This document shows, piece after piece, positions 15,801 to 23,290 of a DNA stretch of 45,832 nucleotides; position 1 is the first letter of the stretch; the number at the start of each line of letters is the position of its first letter. This DNA is from an uncultured Bacteroides sp. (GTDB taxonomy: Bacteria; Bacteroidota; Bacteroidia; Bacteroidales; Bacteroidaceae): assembly GCA_947071285.1 (NCBI GenBank), contig CAMTFK010000006.1, positions 1 to 45,832 on the forward strand, written 5' to 3'. The translations under genes were made by a program, and so were the position numbers. The notes below the pieces were generated by a model. It saw only the letters and a list, made by a program, of their open reading frames with translations. It was not told the origin of the DNA and made no database searches.

Positions 15801-18648
15801 ATAAGACAATGTTTTTCCACTCTTCTATCAGGGTGAGGTTTCCGCCTACCTCTAATAATGCCTTGCTCAGATATGGAATTGAAAGAAGTAAGTCACTTAT
15901 CTTGCTCATCCAGTTGATTCCCTCCCAACTATCCGCTATTGGTATTCCAAGATTTTCTGAAAGAGATTTTCTGTTGGCTGTAATCAGATTGAATAAATCT
16001 ATGAGATGCTTGAATCCATCTTGCAGTTTTTGACAATTTTCTAAGGAAGTATTGTACGGTTCTAATCCTTTTAATGGATGTTCCTGTGGATGCCCTGTTA
16101 TCTGGAAGACTGTATCCAATTCCTGTATCTTTTCGCAAAGTGATGCCAGTTTATCTTTTGTAATCCCATCCAATAGAGAAAAGTCAATGAAGAGTTCATC
16201 TCCTTGTATAGACAAATAGTTTGTTATGCAGTCGTAAAGAGAAAAGCCGGACGTATGGGGATGATGCAACGCCTCCATGTAATCAATCAGCTTTCTTCTA
16301 CGTTCAAATAATTGCGTTGAAGTGCTTTCAAATTCGGCCGGAGACTGGATGTGAATAGCCTCTATGGCTTTTTGAAGCTGAGCCAGAAAATGAGATTTAG
16401 TAACCTTATTAGAATGTAGTTCCAAGCAGAACGGGGCTAATCCTATTCTGGTCAGACGGTCTTGTACAACAGAAAGTGCCGCCATTTTTTCTGCAACAAA
16501 TAGGACGCGTTTTCCTTTGTACAAGGCATTTGCTATCATGTTGGTGATAGTTTGCGACTTTCCGGTTCCCGGAGGACCGTGCAGTATAAAACTCTTCCCT
16601 TCTCCTGATTCTATAACAGCTTCCAGTTGAGAGGAATCCACATCGACTGGAATGGAGAAACTGGTAGGTTTGCAATTCTTGTCTATTTCTCTGGCGTCAA
16701 CTTCCGGAGTCGTATCCTGCCATTGGATACGGTTTTCCATCAGACTGGCTATGATGGCATTCTCTTTTAACTTATCCGCATTGCTGTGAATATCATTCCA
16801 CATGACAAACTTGTTGAAGGAAAATAGCCCTAACATGGATTCTTCTACTACATCCCAACCTTTCATGTTACGGATGCAGGTACGAATTGCGGCAAATATT
16901 TTTTTCAGATCTACGCCACTGTCGTCTTTCGGCAACGGGTTAAGTCCGGAGAGATTGATTCCAAATTGTTGTTTTAATAATTCCACCAGCGTTATGTTCA
17001 GTATAATCTCTTCATCCCTTGTACGGATGATATATCCGCTTGTACCGCCACGTCGTATGATGTCTACCGGCAGTAGCAGGATAGGAGCAAAGCGGGGTTT
17101 CACGCTCTTAGTGGATTCGTACCATTTCAGGACACCTAAGACTAAAAACAGCGAATTGGCACCATTTTCTTCAATAGCTGTTCGTGAGGTTCGATATACG
17201 AATTTAAGTGAGTTCTGCAGTTCGCTTTCAGTCAGATAAGAGCGAATCTTTTTGTTTTTCAATTCATTGATTACTAATTCCTCCAGATTCTCTTTCCAGA
17301 GTGAAGAATCATACAATCCTGTTTCACCGGGTTCTATTTTACTTTTGGCGGGGCTGGCTAATATCTGATAGTTCTCCCCGGCTTGCAAGTGGTCTTCCAG
17401 ATGGTCGATGGCAAAAGAGATGAAAGGTATGACCCTTCTGCCCAGCCTGATGTTTATCAAGTTATTGCGTAGGGAGAAATCCAGCAACTTCCTTTCCCAA
17501 ATAACCTGCTTGGTAATCTCATCCTTGTTGTCATCCAGTTTTATTTCATACCGGTCCAGTTGATTTACTTTTTTGGTTGCATTCTCATGTTCTATTCCGT
17601 TGTTTTCTATTTGCCACTCACCGTTATGGTTTATGCGCTGTGGTAATGGGCGGATTTTATCGAGCCTGCACCTGTATACATCAATGAAGAGCTCAAACTT
17701 ACTTTCTTCTTTGAGTTCTCTTTGAGCCATCGCTACCGCCTCTTCAAACGAGATGTTCTGAGAAGATGTAATTGCTGTTGTTTCTATCAATACAATATCG
17801 CTGATGCCATTTGCACTCCCTTTCAGTAAAAAAGAAGCATCGTCTCCCACGGTCTGGTGATAGATATCCTCTGTCAGCCATGCACCTACAAATATATGCC
17901 CTTTCAATAAAATCAGAAGGGGATGAATCCCGTTTGCTTCCAGGCAAGAAGCATAAAGCAAAGTCAGGTCTATGCACGTACCCAGTTTGCTGGTGAGTAC
18001 ATTATCTACCAGACGGATACGTTGTCCCATCGTTTCAAAACTGGCCGGAACTGTGGAATATATCAAAGATTCAGATCGTAGAGCTTCATAGATGGCAGCT
18101 ACCTGCATCCGCACACGGTTGGGATCTTGTGTCTGATATTCATCTAAGGCAGAGTTACCAGTCCATTTCTCAAGAAATTGTGATGCTTTTACGCTTATTC
18201 TTGAAAGTATAGGGTGATTGGGAGTGACAAAAGTGACTAAAAGTTCGGGCATAACACCGACCCCCGTCCATTGGTCGTAAGCCATCAGTTTGATAGGGAA
18301 TATCTGCTGATAGGTTATTTCATCGGCAATGGTTATGGTCAGGTTGAAGTGGGTATCGATGCCTTCTGTCAGTTCTATCAGTTTTCCGCTTTCTGGTGAT
18401 ATTTCCAGACTACTGATTTGTACATTTTGTCCCTTTGGAATTATCTCCAAAACACTTTCCGAATGTTTAATCAACTCTCCGTCTATCGAAACTTTGATGT
18501 GGTTCCAGTCAACCTCATCGTTATTCGTTAGTTCGCAGAAATTGCATGAAGACACGTGATTGTGAATCATTGCATAATTAATACATGGCAGGTACTCTAA
18601 GTGAACTGTTCCGTTGAAGGTGCCTGTAATTGTGCTGTCGTTTTCCAT
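12856..18648 (-). CDS. Giant DUF4011/SF1 helicase with transglutaminase-like and PD-(D/E)xK nuclease regions, probable defence protein
   Basis: This 1930-residue protein has, in order: a beta-rich N-terminus (1-140); a transglutaminase-like segment with GTCIDL (Cys225) and KGHIFVGAW (His251); a DUF4011-like region (about 381-600); and an SF1/UPF1-type helicase with Walker A GPPGTGKS (691-698), a long helical insertion, Walker B FDEAS (1322-1326), GDPKQMPP (1347-1354), VQGDERD (1515-1521) and arginine finger VSRAR (1557-1561). A Vsr/DUF559-type nuclease fold follows (about 1611-1700: Asp1642, Asp1661-Gly-Lys1663), then a C-terminal DUF3320-like segment (about 1860-1925). The order resembles the single-gene DUF4011-helicase-Vsr class listed among antiphage candidates (named Hhe, as I recall). 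It sits alone beside tRNA-Cys with its own promoter box. All helicase and nuclease residues I can identify are intact. Confidence 0.85.
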   Translation of the reverse strand: MENDSTITGTFNGTVHLEYLPCINYAMIHNHVSSCNFCELTNNDEVDWNHIKVSIDGELIKHSESVLEIIPKGQNVQISSLEISPESGKLIELTEGIDTHFNLTITIADEITYQQIFPIKLMAYDQWTGVGVMPELLVTFVTPNHPILSRISVKASQFLEKWTGNSALDEYQTQDPNRVRMQVAAIYEALRSESLIYSTVPASFETMGQRIRLVDNVLTSKLGTCIDLTLLYASCLEANGIHPLLILLKGHIFVGAWLTEDIYHQTVGDDASFLLKGSANGISDIVLIETTAITSSQNISFEEAVAMAQRELKEESKFELFIDVYRCRLDKIRPLPQRINHNGEWQIENNGIEHENATKKVNQLDRYEIKLDDNKDEITKQVIWERKLLDFSLRNNLINIRLGRRVIPFISFAIDHLEDHLQAGENYQILASPAKSKIEPGETGLYDSSLWKENLEELVINELKNKKIRSYLTESELQNSLKFVYRTSRTAIEENGANSLFLVLGVLKWYESTKSVKPRFAPILLLPVDIIRRGGTSGYIIRTRDEEIILNITLVELLKQQFGINLSGLNPLPKDDSGVDLKKIFAAIRTCIRNMKGWDVVEESMLGLFSFNKFVMWNDIHSNADKLKENAIIASLMENRIQWQDTTPEVDAREIDKNCKPTSFSIPVDVDSSQLEAVIESGEGKSFILHGPPGTGKSQTITNMIANALYKGKRVLFVAEKMAALSVVQDRLTRIGLAPFCLELHSNKVTKSHFLAQLQKAIEAIHIQSPAEFESTSTQLFERRRKLIDYMEALHHPHTSGFSLYDCITNYLSIQGDELFIDFSLLDGITKDKLASLCEKIQELDTVFQITGHPQEHPLKGLEPYNTSLENCQKLQDGFKHLIDLFNLITANRKSLSENLGIPIADSWEGINWMSKISDLLLSIPYLSKALLEVGGNLTLIEEWKNIVLSGRERDISRAELSKDYAPQILEENAFILQQEWKTIETKWFLPRFFAKRSYLKRLRLYNTNLQAEQIPGLLDKLATYHKNNKIIQEQSSELSSFFGFLGRKNKEKWDEITSTLEILPMVYRTIVEYTKIAQQPFVEVLNQFVSKIDADWNTFQQSNEHTFKQAVSTSNELNTVLNEIKSLCYMQMPDIDLEMKLPILLHTWLAHFNLIKDWGQWCIRKRELESQHLTVVINYIADQHKTGLEAADAYMKGVYHQLAIKAVDADETLRLFNGLLFEEMINKYKLLTTEFQELSKKELYCRLAAKIPSLTMEAASSSEIGILKRNISNGGRGTSIRRIIDQIPTLLPKLCPCMLMSPISVAQYIDLDAEKFDLVIFDEASQMPTSEAVGAIARGKALVVVGDPKQMPPTSFFSSSQVDEEEAEFDDMESILDDCISLSIPSRYLTWHYRSKHESLIAFSNSQYYNGKLYTFPSVDDRVSKVRLVQVNGSYDKGRTRSNYAEAETIVKEILHRLQTPELSEKSIGVVSFSQVQQNLIEDILIEELNKYPELEEKAFQSNEPIFIKNLENVQGDERDVILFSIGYGPDKNGNVSMNFGPLNNQGGERRLNVAVSRARYEMIIFSTLRSEQIDLKRTKSKGVEGLKKFLEFAERGTSPIPAVQLQNQKQSDLITLIAQELTQRGYKVDTLVGRSNFKVDLAIVNPEQPDTYILGILCDGKNYYETKTTRDREIVQPSVLQMLHWNIMRVWSVDWFEHKENVVERIIKKLEDVKNVKAEEKSPLPIQPAVLKAFSIDNEPVVELVNSREKEYVFADLPEISYSTDIDKVMASSYQVKRQLEQIVRIEQPITNTLLYKRILRIWKLTRVTTRLQGFIDDLLKNAYKDPLSGNSTIYWESEEKAKDADFYRINSKRDILDIPVLEVMSAARYAIEQQISMPIEDLKRLTSQLLGFSRKGANLDMVTEQAIQILIDRGIFKHTDGMVSMND

Positions 18649-18705
18649 TATTGTTATAGAATTTAACCGATAAAAGTGCTAAGCCCATACTATCATTCCC
18701 GGATT

Positions 18706-18713
18706 CAAAGGTA
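18706..18713 (-). promoter_or_regulatory. -7 box of the giant helicase gene
   Basis: The minus strand reads TACCTTTG, about 58 bp before ATG 18648. The rest of 18649-18889 is AT-rich; no copy of the tRNA-Cys 3' end was seen there. Confidence 0.5.
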
Positions 18714-18889
18714 TGAATATATTGTTAATAATCCAGCTTTTATTATGAATTTAGTGAGATATTTGTCGTTTATTTAGTTCAAAAAGGATTCACCCTCTTG
18801 TCTATCGTTCTGATTTTTGTGATATTTGCAACTCCATAGAACAAAAAACACTGTTGAAGTGTTTATAAACATACAAATTTTATATCTAT

Positions 18890-20755
18890 ATGTATATTAC
18901 CCTCATTATTTTATTTCTTTCTGCAATATTTTTTATGAGCGGCAAAGTACGCTCAGATTTGGTGGCGCTTTGTGCCTTAGTATTGTTAATCATATCCGGC
19001 ATTCTGACACCGGAGGAGGCACTGACTGGTTTCTCCAATTCCGTAGTGATAATGATGATAGGACTGTTCGTTGTGGGCGGCGCTATTTTCCAGACGGGGT
19101 TGGCCAAGATGATAAGTAGCCGTATTCTGAAATTGGCCGGTGACAGTGAGTTGAAGCTTTTTGTCCTTATCATATTGGTGACCGCCTTTATCGGTGCCTT
19201 TGTCAGCAATACCGGAACGGTGGCTTTAATGCTTCCTATTGTAGTCAGTATGGCTATGAGTTCACAAATCAATGTCAGCCGCTTGTTGATGCCGCTTGCA
19301 TTTGCCAGTAGCATGGGTGGTATGATGACGCTGATCGGTACGCCACCTAACCTTGTCATTCAGGAAGCATTGACTTCTGCGGGATATGCACCACTCACTT
19401 TCTTTTCATTTACCCCTGTAGGTCTGGTTTGTGTAACTGTCGGAGTGATCGTACTGATTCCGTTGAGTAAGATGTTCCTGACTAAGAAGGGAGATAAAAC
19501 CCGTAAAGGGAAAAAGAATAAATCACTGAAAGAACTGGCAGGAGAGTACCAATTGTTCCAGAATTTATGCCGGGTGCAAGTGGAAAACAAATCGCCTTTA
19601 GTTGGAAAAACCATACAAGAATTGAATATCCCGCAGCGCTATAATGCGGGAATTATGGAGGTTCGCCGCCAATCTTCTTCTTCCCGCCGTCATTTCTTCA
19701 AGACGATGAGCCAAGAGATGGCTGCTGCCAATACGGTTATTCAGGAAAATGATATTCTCTACGTATTGGGCGACTTCTCCAATGTAGAACGCCTTGCCGA
19801 AGAAAATGCATTGAAATTGCTGGATACACATACGGCAGAAGGTTCAGTAGAATCTAAGAGTGAGGAGCTTGAGTTCACAGAAATTGGTATTGCTGAAATC
19901 GTATTGATGCCTGCTTCCAATTTGGTAAACAAACCGGTGAAAGATTCTGGTTTCCGTGAGAAATTCGGTGTGAATATTCTGGGTATTCAGCGCAAACGCC
20001 AGTACATCCTGAAGAATCTGAAAGACGAGAAAATGCATTCGGGAGATGTATTGCTGGTGCAGGGTACTTGGGAGAATATAGCCCGGTTAAATGATGACCC
20101 TTCAGATTGGGTAGTACTCGGTCAACCGCTGGCTGAGGCTGCAAAAGTGACGCTTAACCATAAAGCGCCTGTTGCCGCAATTATCATGTTGGGAATGGTA
20201 GTGATGATGATGTTCGATTTCATACCTGTTGCTCCTGTAACGGCAGTGATGATTGCAGGACTGCTGATGGTGCTTACTGGCTGTTTTCGCAATGTGGAGG
20301 CAGCTTATAAGACTATTAACTGGGAAAGCATTGTACTGATTGCCGCTATGATGCCCATGTCATTAGCTTTGGAGAAGACCGGAGCATCCGATTTAGTCTC
20401 TAAATCATTGGTGAACGGGCTTGGTAGTTATGGACCATACGTGCTGCTTGCAGGCATTTACTTCACTACTTCGCTGATGACTATGTTTATCAGTAACACG
20501 GCTACGGCGGTACTTTTGGCGCCGATTGCCCTCCAATCCGCAATACAATTGGAACTGAGTCCTTTCCCGTTCCTGTTTGCTGTTACTGTAGCGGCAAGTA
20601 TGTGCTTTGCCTCTCCGTTCTCCACTCCGCCCAATGCACTGGTGATGCAGGCGGGACGTTATACATTCATGGATTATGTTAAAGTTGGTTTGCCTTTACA
20701 GATAATTATGGGAATTGTGATGATATTTGTGCTCCCGTTATTGTTTCCGTTTTGA
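18890..20755 (+). CDS. SLC13/DASS family anion transporter with TrkA-C domains
   Basis: This 621-residue inner-membrane protein has two halves of transmembrane helices separated by a cytoplasmic section (about 200-400) that fits two TrkA-C/RCK_C-type regulatory domains (for example RYNAGIMEVRRQ, and later EIGIAEIVLMPASNLVNKPV). The substrate-site signatures SNTGT (106-110) and a second SNTAT near residue 540, plus IGTPPN at 149-154 and STPPN near the C-terminus, are the paired hairpin motifs of Na+-coupled di/tricarboxylate or sulfate carriers. Which anion it carries is not decidable. The gene is followed after 25 bp by the TlpA-like gene, so the two probably form an operon. No consensus -7 box was found just upstream. 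Confidence 0.88.
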   Translation: MYITLIILFLSAIFFMSGKVRSDLVALCALVLLIISGILTPEEALTGFSNSVVIMMIGLFVVGGAIFQTGLAKMISSRILKLAGDSELKLFVLIILVTAFIGAFVSNTGTVALMLPIVVSMAMSSQINVSRLLMPLAFASSMGGMMTLIGTPPNLVIQEALTSAGYAPLTFFSFTPVGLVCVTVGVIVLIPLSKMFLTKKGDKTRKGKKNKSLKELAGEYQLFQNLCRVQVENKSPLVGKTIQELNIPQRYNAGIMEVRRQSSSSRRHFFKTMSQEMAAANTVIQENDILYVLGDFSNVERLAEENALKLLDTHTAEGSVESKSEELEFTEIGIAEIVLMPASNLVNKPVKDSGFREKFGVNILGIQRKRQYILKNLKDEKMHSGDVLLVQGTWENIARLNDDPSDWVVLGQPLAEAAKVTLNHKAPVAAIIMLGMVVMMMFDFIPVAPVTAVMIAGLLMVLTGCFRNVEAAYKTINWESIVLIAAMMPMSLALEKTGASDLVSKSLVNGLGSYGPYVLLAGIYFTTSLMTMFISNTATAVLLAPIALQSAIQLELSPFPFLFAVTVAASMCFASPFSTPPNALVMQAGRYTFMDYVKVGLPLQIIMGIVMIFVLPLLFPF

Positions 20756-20780
20756 GTAAAACTTTAAAAATAGATGATTA

Positions 20781-21320
20781 ATGAAAACTGTAAAAAGTCT
20801 GATTTTTATCCTGTTCGCCCTTTGTTGTCTGTCAGGCAAAGCGCAGGAAGTGGCTGCCGATGATGTCGGCTACATAGTGAAAGTGGGGGAGATGGCTCCC
20901 GATTTTACCATTACCCTGACAGATGGTAAGCAAGTCACACTTTCCGAACTTCGTGGTAAGGTGGTGATGTTGCAGTTCACAGCCAGTTGGTGTGGTGTCT
21001 GCCGTAAGGAGATGCCGTTCATAGAAAAAGATATCTGGTTGAAACATAAAGACAACTCTGACTTTGCCCTTATCGGCATAGACCGTGACGAACCGTTGGA
21101 TAAAGTGATTGCGTTCGGTAAATCAACCGGTGTTACTTATCCGTTGGGATTGGATCCCGGCGCAGATATATTTGCCAAATATGCGCTACGTAAAGCAGGA
21201 ATCACCCGCAATGTGCTTATTGACAAGGATGGTCGCATCGTGATGCTGACCCGCTTGTATAATGAAAAAGAATTTGCCGCACTGGTGAAGAAGATAGACG
21301 AAATGCTGGCAAAGAAATAA
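20781..21320 (+). CDS. TlpA-like periplasmic thiol-disulfide oxidoreductase
   Basis: This 179-residue protein has an N-terminal signal sequence (about 1-21, cleavage near GKA-QE) and an AhpC/TSA-TlpA fold: GEMAPDFTITLTDGKQVTLS, the redox centre WCGVC (CxxC), and the cis-Pro region AGITRNVLIDKDGRIV. It would reduce or isomerise thiols on exported proteins. The FALCC stretch is a poor lipobox, so a soluble periplasmic protein is more likely than a lipoprotein. It follows the SLC13 gene by 25 bp and shares a convergent terminator with the methyltransferase. Confidence 0.88.
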   Translation: MKTVKSLIFILFALCCLSGKAQEVAADDVGYIVKVGEMAPDFTITLTDGKQVTLSELRGKVVMLQFTASWCGVCRKEMPFIEKDIWLKHKDNSDFALIGIDRDEPLDKVIAFGKSTGVTYPLGLDPGADIFAKYALRKAGITRNVLIDKDGRIVMLTRLYNEKEFAALVKKIDEMLAKK

Positions 21321-21332
21321 AGAACCAATAAT

Positions 21333-21363
21333 CCAAGTTGGCCTTATTTTAAGGTCAACTTGG
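21333..21363. terminator. Bidirectional terminator between convergent genes
   Basis: CCAAGTTGGCCTTA (21333-21346) and TAAGGTCAACTTGG (21350-21363) form a 14-bp stem with one G-U pair and a 3-nt loop. The methyltransferase stop codon (21344-21346) is inside the stem. Confidence 0.7.
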
Positions 21364-22075
21364 CTAAATAATCGTAGTGTTTTCCCTCTTTTACCAATTC
21401 CGCCTGGAAACCATTTTCAGCAGCATAAAGGCTGAGAGTCTGGAAGTCAATATAAAGCCAGTCAAACGACTCCCCCTGAATATCTTTATATTGCATCTGA
21501 AAATCTACTTCTCCATAATAATCTCCTGCCAGGTCGATAACAAAACTTCCGTCCTCTTCCTCAAACAGATATCTCAAATCGCTGGAATCCATAAGAATGC
21601 AGCCGCCTGGGCGAAGCAATAACTTCATTTTCCTGAAGAAAACGGGCAGATTTTCCAATTTCCCGATGATACCCGAACCGTTCATCAGCATTAAGATGGT
21701 GTCGTAGGACTCATAGAAGTGTTCGTCGAACAGATTGGTCTGTGTGGCATGCCGCACACCCCGTTGCTGCATCACTTCTACCGAAAGAGGTGAAATATCA
21801 ATGGCATGCACATCTTTGCCTGCTTCTTGCAAGGCAAGGCTGTGGCAACCGCTTCCGGCACCCACATCCAGAATTTTGCCCGTAGCCAATTGCAGGGCGC
21901 TCCGTTCCAGAACAGACATTTGCTTTTCCGTACGGAATAACTCTTTCACCGGTATTTCGTCTTCATCAAATTGCGAAGAAAAGACTCGCAGGCGGTCAGC
22001 CTTATGTAGTTTGAAGTAATCAGCGATGGCAGCGCCCATCGGGTCTTTGCCAGCAGAAAGCAGAGCGGTATTCAT
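21344..22075 (-). CDS. Class I SAM-dependent methyltransferase
   Basis: This 243-residue cytoplasmic protein starts at ATG 22075; the in-frame TTG at 22084 is unlikely. Motif I is ILDVGAGSGCHSLAL, followed by the acidic loop HAIDISPLSVEVM and a post-motif region (DTILMLMNGSGIIGKLENL, then LLRPGGCILMDSSDL) typical of small-molecule or quinone-type methyltransferases. The N-terminal YFKLHKADRLRVFSSQFDE and the acidic C-terminal half are not recognised further. The substrate is unknown. It has its own promoter box, divergent from the kinase pair, and a shared terminator overlapping its stop. Confidence 0.85.
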   Translation of the reverse strand: MNTALLSAGKDPMGAAIADYFKLHKADRLRVFSSQFDEDEIPVKELFRTEKQMSVLERSALQLATGKILDVGAGSGCHSLALQEAGKDVHAIDISPLSVEVMQQRGVRHATQTNLFDEHFYESYDTILMLMNGSGIIGKLENLPVFFRKMKLLLRPGGCILMDSSDLRYLFEEEDGSFVIDLAGDYYGEVDFQMQYKDIQGESFDWLYIDFQTLSLYAAENGFQAELVKEGKHYDYLAKLTLK

Positions 22076-22100
22076 TCTATTCAATCTTTAAAAGTTGGCG

Positions 22101-22108
22101 CAAAGATA
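22101..22108 (-). promoter_or_regulatory. -7 box of the methyltransferase gene
   Basis: The minus strand reads TATCTTTG, 26 bp before ATG 22075. It is divergent from the box at 22140, so the two promoters face away from each other within about 50 bp. Confidence 0.55.
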
Positions 22109-22139
22109 CGAAAAATGCCATCCATAAGTAGAAAAAAAC

Positions 22140-22147
22140 TATCTTTG
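22140..22147 (+). promoter_or_regulatory. -7 box of the second kinase pair
   Basis: TATCTTTG lies 60 bp before ATG 22208. The shared divergent region 22085-22207 could allow common control with the methyltransferase. Confidence 0.55.
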
Positions 22148-22207
22148 TGCCGAATGTCTGATGAAGACTATACTGACTTCCTTTTGAAAACATATAATTT
22201 CAAATAA

Positions 22208-23290
22208 ATGAGAAAAAGACTTTTGGGGTTGATAATGTTATCAGGGCTATTCGCTTTCAGCGTGTCGGCCTCTGACGACGATTCGCTATGGCAAAAGGCG
22301 CAGAATGCAACAGAGGCGGGAGATTATGAAAAAGCATATCAGACCTACCAGGAGTTGAACCGTCAGACTGACTCTATTTATCAGCAGGTTTATGGTGAAG
22401 AAGTGGAAGATTTGCGTAATACCTATCAGATAGATGAGCTTGAGTTACAGAATAAGCAACATGCCAATCGTTTGCTCTCTTATTTTATAGGAATTGTTTC
22501 ATCTCTGATTGTCGTTGTGCTGATATGCCTTTTCTTTTTCAGGCGACAGAATCAGAAACTCACTATTTCCCGCAGGAAACTGGAAGAAGCTAAAGTGCTT
22601 GCAGAAGAATCTGTGAAGAATAAGAGCCTTTTCCTTTCCAATATGAGCCATGAAGTCAGAACTCCGTTGAATGCACTTGCCGGTTTTTCAAGCATATTGA
22701 GTATGGAAGATATTGATGATGATACTATACGGGAGTGTGATGACATAATCCGGCTGAACTCCGATTTACTGCTGAAACTCATTAATGATGTCGTTGATAT
22801 TTCGTGCATAGACCTTGAACATATGCAATTCAGTCTTTCTTCTTGTGATGCTGTGGCTCTATGCCGGTCTGTAGTGCAGACTATGGAGAAGATAAAGCAT
22901 ACACAAGCAGATATCCTGTTCACCTCCGAATTGGGCTCACTCATGATACATACAGATTCTTCCCGTTTGCAGCAAGTCTTGATAAACCTGATAGTAAATG
23001 CATCCAAATTCACCAAACAAGGACAAATAACCCTGAGTCTGGAACAGAAAGGCAGAGAGGCTTGTTTTGCCGTGACTGATACCGGATGTGGTATCGCACC
23101 GGAACTCCATTCCCGTTTGTTCGGACGATTTGAAAAGTTGGATGAAAAGGCGCAGGGAACGGGATTGGGACTGTCCATCTGTAGGCTTATCATCAAACGT
23201 CTGGGCGGTGATATCTGTATAGACCCTTCGTATACGGATGGTGCAAGGTTTGTTTTTACTCACCCTTTGGAAGAAAGGAGGGAGGTATGA
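22208..23290 (+). CDS. Sensor histidine kinase lacking most of the TPR sensor
   Basis: This 360-residue protein has a signal peptide (1-22), a single TPR-like stub (about 27-80), one transmembrane helix (about 91-111), and a HisKA domain with FLSNMSHEVRTPLNAL (His148). The HATPase domain is complete: Asn264, DTGCGI (291-296), GTGLGL (317-322). It aligns closely with the 615-residue kinase at 1204-3051 from the linker onward, but about 250 residues of TPR are missing. That makes it a normal catalytic module with almost no sensor. Its stop overlaps the start of the TPR/pseudokinase gene (ATGA, 23287-23290), which points to a fixed stoichiometric partner providing the sensing domain. There is no receiver domain and no response-regulator gene nearby. 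Confidence 0.9.
   Translation: MRKRLLGLIMLSGLFAFSVSASDDDSLWQKAQNATEAGDYEKAYQTYQELNRQTDSIYQQVYGEEVEDLRNTYQIDELELQNKQHANRLLSYFIGIVSSLIVVVLICLFFFRRQNQKLTISRRKLEEAKVLAEESVKNKSLFLSNMSHEVRTPLNALAGFSSILSMEDIDDDTIRECDDIIRLNSDLLLKLINDVVDISCIDLEHMQFSLSSCDAVALCRSVVQTMEKIKHTQADILFTSELGSLMIHTDSSRLQQVLINLIVNASKFTKQGQITLSLEQKGREACFAVTDTGCGIAPELHSRLFGRFEKLDEKAQGTGLGLSICRLIIKRLGGDICIDPSYTDGARFVFTHPLEERREV

Noticed and set aside
18649..18889. Search for a direct repeat of the tRNA-Cys 3' end (attR) at the far edge of the helicase
   Set aside because: No stretch resembling the T-arm and acceptor end was found, so a defined integrated element cannot be drawn.
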